From Mantis religiosa (Eukaryota; Arthropoda; Insecta; Mantodea; Mantidae), in NCBI GenBank assembly GCA_030765055.1, contig CM060947.1, forward strand, positions 51,423,375 through 51,487,374: a stretch of 64,000 bases of DNA. The letters are read 5' to 3'. The stretch's first letter is position 1. Every line of letters starts with the position of its first letter. Positions 57,673 to 64,000 of this stretch are shown one piece after another. The notes under the pieces are model-generated. The model was given only the letters and a program-made list of their open reading frames with translations, did not search any database and was not told the origin of the DNA. The position numbers and the translations under genes were made by a program.

Positions 57673-57840
57673 CCCAACAATGGATATCTACCAAAGGAAT
57701 ACGGAAAGAGAAATGCTAGGTATAACGCTGAGGGATGCAATGCAAAACCAAGGAAGGAATAAGGGAGAGGGCAGGATTAAAGGATGCATGACGGAAAAGG
57801 AATCTGCAATAAAATTAGGTTGTTTGGAGATGTTTGGGTT
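57673..57840 (+). pseudogene. RTE-type post-RT fragment
   Basis: NTEREMLGITLRDAMQNQGR and a decayed continuation match the RTERAMLGISLRDRIRNE block that follows RT in RTE/Craig-like elements. Its spacing to the RT fragment (56600-56870) is right only if the intervening Helitron is removed. The element is dead. Confidence 0.55.
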
Positions 57841-58148
57841 TCCAGTAGGTCGTAACTTATTAATTATCGTCAGTGATATGGCTGATGATACAGTGGTGAT
57901 TTGCTATTAGACAATAAATCAGTAAACTGATTACTTATATATTACATGTAATAATCTTAATATATCATATTTTAATTGACATATAAATCCATAAAACAAG
58001 TGCGATTGCCTATGATTAATCTTCAGGACCTGTAGATGACTTTTCATGCAATGTTTCTATTTTATCACGTAGGTTTGCAATTTCAATAGTGCTCAGTAGG
58101 TAGATTTACCTATTCGTCTTTCTGTATCGTTTATATGAGTAAATTACA
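57841..58148. other. No gene recognised
   Basis: Short A+T-rich spacer. Confidence 0.4.
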
Positions 58149-58150
58149 TA

Positions 58151-59301
58151 CCAGAGCTGTTCAATGAACATGATTATAATTTTTTACCTTCATAATTTTT
58201 CGCACTGAAATTCAATCTTATTATATTCTATTAGCTTAATGTGACACAAACACGCCGTAGTAGTTTCATTGTTGGTGCTCCTAGTTCCCGCCTGTGAGAA
58301 CCAGGTAAGTTCAGACATGTTCAGTATCGCCTACCGCTGCAATGGAGGTAACATGCAGTTAACGTTGATGTTAGAGGAAGATCCGGCGTTTCATTCAATC
58401 GTAATCACTGCTGATAAAACTTCGCTACATCATTTTAATCCTGAGAGCAAACAGCAAAGCTCACTGTGGAGTTCTCCTTCATCACCAACCCCTAAAAAAC
58501 CAAAAGTGGTTGCTTCTGCTGGGAAAGTTATGGTCAGCTCATTCTTTGATACTTATGGAATGGTTTATCAGCATGTTGTACTTGCACACACATCAGTACC
58601 TTTTTTTTGTAATTTACGTCCTCCAACGTTAAGTCATATCGGACGGTAAATGAATTGTATGAAATGATGCTCAAATGAGTCCAGGGTCCGTGGAGCTTAG
58701 ATTTACCCGACGTTCCTCTTGAAGGATAATGGAAAACCCCAGTAAAAACCTAATCCAGGTAACACACCCTGACCGAGATTCGAACCGGGACCTCTTGAAC
58801 GTGAGGCAGACGCTACCGAGGCGGGCATATCAGAAACAAGACAAAATTACAGGTATGTCCTGAAAACATTACAACTCCATATCAGGCGCAAAAGACCATA
58901 TTTTCGTGAAGCAGGATGGATGCTGCACCACGATAATGCGTGGCCACATATTGCCAATGTTCTTGCTGAATATCTTGCAAAAATAAACGTGAAGTGCATC
59001 CCTCACCCTTCCTATGGTCCGGATTTAGTCCCATGTGACTTTTTCTATTCCCTAACTTGATGAAACGCCTTCGTGGGAGTCATTATCCACCATCAGAAGG
59101 AGTGGTGAGTGCTGCGGGGGCGAATTTGAAGGATCTCTCAAAAATGGTTTACAGTATGTCTTTGAAGACTGGCAGAAACTCTGGGACAAGTGAATCGCAT
59201 TCAGGTGAGACTATTTTGAGATAGACCATCAAATTTATGAGGATGAGTAAAAGTACATTGTCAAAAACAATTTATGATCATTCTTCATTGAACAGCCCTC
59301 G
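58151..59301 (+). mobile_element. Short mariner, family 1, interrupted by a SINE
   Basis: TIR CCAGAGCTGTTCAATGAACA (mutated) at the left and the inverse at the right, TA on both sides (58149-58150 and 59302-59303). Subtracting the SINE (58599-58826) leaves about 920 bp, the same short structure as the other two copies. Transposase remnants: ITADKTSLHHFNPESKQQSS (first Asp changed to N/K context), LHHDNAWPHIANVLAEYLAK (second Asp kept), YGPDLVPCDF (third kept), followed by shifts. Confidence 0.92.
58599..58826 (-). repeat. SINE family 1 inside mariner
   Basis: T8 tail, then AATTTACGTCCTCCAACGTT to ACGCTACCGAGGCGGGC. The mariner phrase ACATCAGTA stands before it and a mutated ATATCAGAA after it, a likely target duplication. 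A short deletion in the tRNA head removed part of box A. Confidence 0.92.
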
Positions 59302-59303
59302 TA

Positions 59304-60042
59304 TGGAAGTTCTCAATTGTAGCGTTGCATACTTTCAGAAGGCTTTTATTGTCATTGATTTAATCGTAACGTACACATTTATGGACGTTGAGCGTAAGCT
59401 GTTATGTTGTGCTGTGAAAAAACGGCCTTAGTGGGGCAATTGGCCTCCTGTATTCCAACGTAAACTCTTCTTCAGCCCTAGGGAGATTCCGAAGACTTAG
59501 TTGCCGTGATGCGGACATGATCTAGCCTTTGTGCTGCAGTTGAGAGATGAATATCTGAGCCCTATACAAGGTCCTGTTCAGATTGGCTAAGGTGTAGTGG
59601 TTACCAATACCCATCGAAAATATCATGCCTCTGAACAGTGATCCCCAGGGGGAATTGTGGGACGCTTCGGTGATCTCCAGTACCAACGTCGAGAGCTGGT
59701 ACAGGTGTGTTATTACCTGACTGCACCAACGACATAGTTCTGTAGCATTCCACTTGGTACTGATGCACGTGGGTGATCACTGTAGTCGTTGCGTTAGTGG
59801 AAAGAGGACCTTTAAAGATATGTATTGGCCCTCGTGAGACAATTGCACAGACTTTGATAGGTCTCATCAGGCGACAGACCTCTGAAGAAGAATAAGCCTG
59901 CCTCACCTTCAAAATGTGGCGTTTTACCTCGCTAATCAAAAGTACGAGGCTTAAAAAAGAAAATAATTTAATAATGTGCAGAGAACTTCACTGACTTTCT
60001 CCTTTCTAAGTGGATGTTCACCATCTTATTTATTTCCGACTG
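59304..60042. other. No known gene; G+C-richer patch with a 112-codon minus frame
   Basis: 59601-59939 on the minus strand is open for 112 codons (starts MISEVKRHILKVRQAYSSSE), in a patch of noticeably higher G+C than its surroundings. I do not recognise it. It could be an exon, an element ORF or chance. Confidence 0.35.
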
Positions 60043-60272
60043 TGCCTACCTGTGTAGCGTAGGTGGCAGCGTACCTCCTTACGTTCAAGAGCGCTTGAGT
60101 TTGAATTTTGGTCAGAGTGAGTTATCTGGATAAGCTTTTCCCCGTGTTTTTCCTTATTCTGAAAGATAAATGTTGGGTAACTCTAAGCTCTATGGACCTT
60201 GAGCTCGTTTGTGCATGGTTTCACCAATTCCACTGATCGTCCTATACAATTTAACGTTGGAGAAAGTAAGTT
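60043..60272 (+). repeat. SINE family 1, full length, diverged
   Basis: Head CTACCTGTGTAGCGTAGGTGG, box B GAGTTTGAATTTTGG, body GTGAGTTATCTGGATAAGC, TAACTCTAAGCTCTATGG and end TTTAACGTTGGAGAAAGTAA. Confidence 0.88.
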
Positions 60273-60329
60273 AAAAGAGGCTTTGACTTGTACATTTGCT
60301 ATAGTAATTAAAAATTTCAAGTTTCTTGC

Positions 60330-61930
60330 TATGATCCTGGAATGTACATTTCCAATCACATCCCCAGAATGTACCACTGTTAAGGCAGCTGTGACAATGA
60401 ATGTGTAAGTAAGACGATATGATTAATTCATTTTGCAAAACGATGAATTTGTTTCCTGGATTCGTGCGTTACATTTATATCTCCAGTTGTGCGGTTGCTA
60501 TTGTAACCCCAGAAGTAAATCTAGGAACTTTATAAGTTATATTTTATCGTACTGTTGGATATGCAAATATCTAGAAATGTTCATTTTCTCCTTGTATTCC
60601 TGCATTGCATATTCACGATCACTTCTGTCCCCAATTGCAGCTCTGCTATGGTAACTCAAGCAGGTAAACCTGTTAGGAACTGTTTAATCATATCTCTAGG
60701 CTCTGTGGTCCTAGACCTATTATCATGTAGTGTATAGATATTGCCGATCATCTCTGTCCGCACTTGTAGCGCTGCTATGGTAACTCTAGCAGATAAACAT
60801 TTTGGAAGCCCCACACAGTTTAATTATGAGTTTACATGCAGAGTTTCAACTATGTTTCTGATGTATATATTACTGATCATCCGTGTCTTAACTGTACCGT
60901 AAGGATGGCAGGTCTAATAGATAATCTCGTGAGAAGCTTAGTTCCATTGTTGTTGTCCAGACATGTTCAGTATCGCCTACCGCTGCAATGGAGATAACAT
61001 GCACTTAAACGTGATGTTAGAGGAAGATCTGGAGATTCTTTCAGGTAATCACAGCCGGTGGAACTTGGCTACATCATTTTGATCCTGAGAGTAAATAGCA
61101 AAGCCCAGTGTGGAGATCTTCTTCATCACCAACCCGCCCAAAACAAAAGTGGTTACTTCTGCTGGGGAAGTTATGGTCATCTCATTGTTTGATATTCATG
61201 GGATGGTTTATCAGCATGTTGTACCTGCACACACATCAGCAACTGGACAATACTACAGGGATGTCCTGGAAACATTGCAAAGTTCATATCAGGTGCAAAA
61301 GTCCACATTTCTGTGAAGCAGGCTGGATGCTGCACCACGATAATGTGCGGCCGCATATTGCCAATGTTGTTGCTCAATATCTTGCTAAAACCAACGTGAA
61401 GTTCATCTCTCACCCTCCCTATAGTCCGGATTTAGCCCCATGTGACTCTTTTCTATTACCTAACTTGAAGAAACCCTTTCGTGGGAGACATTATCCAGCA
61501 TCAGAAGCAGTGGTGAAAGCTGCATAGGCGTTTTTGAAGGATCTTTCAAAAAATTGGTTTCCAGCATGTCTTTGAAGACTGGCAGAAACACTGGGACAAG
61601 TGCATTGCAATCAGGGCAGACCTTTCTGAGAAGGACCATTGAAATTATGAGAATGAGTAAAGGGATGTTGTGAAAAAAATTGTGATTATTCTTTTTTGAA
61701 CAGCCCTCGTACATAAGGATGCATATTGCCAATCATGAACGTCCCCAGTTGCACGGTATAAGTCCTAACAGCTAAACCCAACACTACGCACTGCTTAACA
61801 ATGCCTGTAGACAAGTAGATTGCTTGCACATTGTTGATTAGCTACTTCCCCAGCTGTACTGTTTCTAAGACTTCTCTAGTAGGTAAACCTGTCTAGCTCT
61901 CTGTACTGTTTAATCATGTTCCTAGACACG
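60330..61930. repeat. Degenerate ~128-bp tandem repeat, split by a mariner
   Basis: Recurring order of words: GCATATT.(A/C)CGATCA, TCTGTCC(C/G)CA(A/C)TTG(T/C)A, CTGCTATGGTAACTC(A/T)AGCAG, TAAAC.TGT, GTTTAATCAT. Anchors near 60343, 60470, 60608, 60737 and 60865 give steps of about 128, then the mariner at 60936-61711, then anchors at 61721 and 61826. Units differ a lot from each other. Confidence 0.75.
60936..61711 (+). mobile_element. mariner (family 1), 5'-truncated, in the tandem repeat
   Basis: Starts inside the 5' part (TTGTTGTCCAGACATGTTCA) and runs to the right TIR (GAACAGCCCTCG) plus TA. It encodes GKVMVISLFDIHGMVYQHVV, the second block LHHDNVRPHIANVVAQYLAK (Asp kept) and YSPDLAPCDSFLLPNLKKPF (third Asp kept), with a stop at about 61525. 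The HTH part is again absent. Confidence 0.88.
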
Positions 61931-62696
61931 TAAGGATGGAGAAAACTCTATTTACTTTCTGCAATCCTACAGCCGTCTCGCATTAGCTTTTATTTAAACT
62001 TCCTTTGCACATCTCAATTGGACATTTTCCTACTAGCTTACCTCTTTAGCTTTCACGTCATGTTACATTCCCTTAGAAACAGAATGCCGGATTTCATTTG
62101 TTTTCTTGTCTGCATTCCTAACGAACACTGGAAGGTAATTTTCGTATGCAAAGGGTGGCAGTTCTCACACCCAGGAAAAAGAAAAAGGCAGTTATTTATG
62201 TTGATGCGGACTTCGCCTGTCGAATGTCATTTGGCGGTTTGTATTTCTCTCGCCAGAGGGCAGGCAGCACGCGAGAAATTGCTTGTGATTGCTTCAAGAT
62301 ATTTATTTCATAAATGATAATCTTTTGGGTCAGAGATAACGTATATAACCACCCAAAAAGGAGAACAAGTGTTTTTAAGCGTTATGTGCTTTTGTGATAA
62401 GCTTCACAGAGATAAATGTGCAAAATACAACTCTTTCGTCATAAACCGTTATACAGGTTAAATAACCAGAGTATTTGTGAAATAAAAAGTTCTTCTTTAT
62501 GTGTTGCTTTCAGAGAGCTCAACTTCAAACAAGGCATGTTATGCATAAACATTCCAACAAATATGAGAAAACTTATTTCCCGCGTTAAGTTATGTACCTA
62601 CATAAATGAGATTGTAAATTATTTCATGGTAGAACTAATAAAGAAATCTAACGAGTATATCCACAAGTTTCGTTTCATAAGCGTTGCTTTTTTTCT
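61931..62696. other. No gene recognised
   Basis: Short frames up to 99 codons at 62018-62317, unlike anything I know. Confidence 0.4.
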
Positions 62697-63446
62697 TTCC
62701 TTCCTTCCTTCCTTCCTTCCTTCCTTCCTTCCTTCCTTCCTTCCTTCCTTCCTTCCTTCCTTCCTTCCTTCCTTCCTTCCTTCCTTCCTTCCTTCCTTCC
62801 TTCCTTCCTTCCTTCCTTCCTTCCTTCCTTCCTTCCTTCCTTCCTTCCTTCCTTCCTTCCTTCCTTCCTTCCTTCCTTCCTTCCTTCCTTCCTTCCTTCC
62901 TTCCTTCCTTCCTTCCTTCCTTCCTTCCTTCCTTCCTTCCTTCCTTCCTTCCTTCCTTCCTTCCTTCCTTCCTTCCTTCCTTCCTTCCTTCCTTCCTTCC
63001 TTCCTTCCTTCCTTCCTTCCTTCCTTCCTTCCTTCCTTCCTTCCTTCCTTCCTTCCTTCCTTCCTTCCTTCCTTCCTTCCTTCCTTCCTTCCTTCCTTCC
63101 TTCCTTCCTTCCTTCCTTCCTTCCTTCCTTCCTTCCTTCCTTCCTTCCTTCCTTCCTTCCTTCCTTCCTTCCTTCCTTCCTTCCTTCCTTCCTTCCTTCC
63201 TTCCTTCCTTCCTTCCTTCCTTCCTTCCTTCCTTCCTTCCTTCCTTCCTTCCTTCCTTCCTTCCTTCCTTCCTTCCTTCCTTCCTTCCTTCCTTCCTTCC
63301 TTCCTTCCTTCCTTCCTTCCTTCCTTCCTTCCTTCCTTCCTTCCTTCCTTCCTTCCTTCCTTCCTTCCTTCCTTCCTTCCTTCCTTCCTTCCTTCCTTCC
63401 TTCCTTCCTTCCTTCCTTCCTTCCTTCCTTCCTTCCTTCCTTCCTT
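62697..63446. repeat. (TTCC)n array, about 187 units
   Basis: 750 bases of unbroken TTCC tetranucleotide. The strands are pure pyrimidine and pure purine. The long open frames through it (poly-FLPS) are artefacts. Confidence 0.97.
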
Positions 63447-63790
63447 CTTCTTTCTTTCTTTCTTTCTTTCTTTATTTATTTCTTTCTTTATTTATTTCTT
63501 TCCTTCTTTCCTTCTTTCTTTCTTTCCTTCCTTCTTTCTTTCTTTCTTTCTTTCCTTCTTTCCTTCTTTCTTTCCTTCCTTATTTCTTTCTTTCTTTCTT
63601 TCTTTCTTTCTTTATTTATTTATTTATTTATTTATTTCCTTCTTTCCTTCCTTCTTTCTTTCTTTCTTTCTTTCTTTCTTTCCTTCTTTCTTTCCTTCCT
63701 TATTTCTTTCTTTCTTCCTTTCTTTCTTTCTTTCTATCTTTCTTTCCTTCTTTCTGTCATTCTTTCTTTCCGTCTTTCTCTCTTTTTTCT
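63447..63790. repeat. Interrupted (TTTC)/(TTCC)/(TTTA) repeat
   Basis: A continuation of the array in decayed form: TTTC runs with TTCC and ATTT variants. Two segments, about 63477-63600 and 63611-63715, are near copies of each other. Confidence 0.93.
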
Positions 63791-64000
63791 ATTTTTGTTT
63801 TTCTTTTTGTGCTGATTACTTATAGAACTAAAGTAATTATTGTAATTTACCCATAAATTGAGACTAGGATTTCACCAAAAGTACTCATTTTGAAACTACC
63901 GAATAAAAGAATATGATGTGTGACAATCACGTGCACATTCTTCCCCAAACAATTCTCAAAATAACTTGACTCTTTATGTACGTTTATTGATAGAACCTTT
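63791..64000. other. No feature seen
   Basis: A+T-rich sequence to the window edge. Confidence 0.4.

Noticed and set aside
60608..61930. CRISPR array
   Set aside because: Units are ~128 bp and diverged without short conserved repeats and unique spacers; the source is a eukaryotic repeat landscape.
62416..63856. 469- and 390-codon ORFs with FLPS repeats
   Set aside because: Produced by the (TTCC)n array, whose 12-base reading cycle has no stop.

Overview
The window reads as gene-poor, A+T-rich DNA from an insect with a large, repeat-rich genome. A cockroach- or termite-like (Blattodea) source is my guess, not a demonstration. I found no intact host gene, no rRNA gene and no functional tRNA gene. 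Almost everything identifiable is a transposable element or its remains, tRNA-derived short repeats, or simple repeats. Long stretches between them show no recognisable content.

Layout. 1-7,250: a nearly complete Ty3/gypsy LTR retrotransposon on the minus strand (gag, protease-RT, RNase H-integrase, tRNA-Ala-type primer binding site), with a canonical -1 slippery heptamer at the gag/pol junction and one further frameshift inside pol. 7,250-16,700: mariner copies and tRNA-derived repeats. 17,400-19,250: a decayed copy of a multicopy arthropod gene. 20,447-22,392: a TIR transposon with a duplicated left terminus and a nested solo LTR and SINE. 23,150-24,045: a Penelope-like element with a GIY-YIG endonuclease. 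25,300-26,070 and 31,962-32,711: 3' ends of non-LTR retrotransposons. 27,006-28,383: an internally deleted Helitron with both termini. 33,780-34,300: a pogo/Tigger-like remnant. 37,339-38,238: an LTR-gag-inverted-LTR unit flanked by a 4-bp duplication. 43,138-44,882: a 305-bp tandem repeat with a tRNA-like head, split by two later insertions. 45,233-46,527: a full-length mariner of a second family. 51,590-52,720: a third mariner lineage. 55,318-61,711: more short mariners, an RTE-type remnant interrupted by a Helitron end, and a ~128-bp degenerate tandem repeat. Very long (ATT)n and (TTCC)n arrays lie at 48.3 kb and 62.7 kb.

How the parts relate. The elements are layered, so relative ages can be read directly: SINE in mariner (58.6 kb, 51.7 kb), solo LTR and SINE in a TIR transposon (20.7 and 21.7 kb), LINE then SINE in the tandem array (43.6-44.3 kb), SINE in Helitron (28.0 kb), Helitron in an RTE-type LINE (57.2 kb), and mariner in tandem repeat (60.9 kb). 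The most notable observation is a mariner subfamily of uniform ~910 bp length that has lost the transposase DNA-binding domain but keeps the catalytic region. Next are the palindromic LTR unit and the gag-pol frameshift site. I found no clear evidence of an undescribed host system; the unusual content concerns mobile-element biology.
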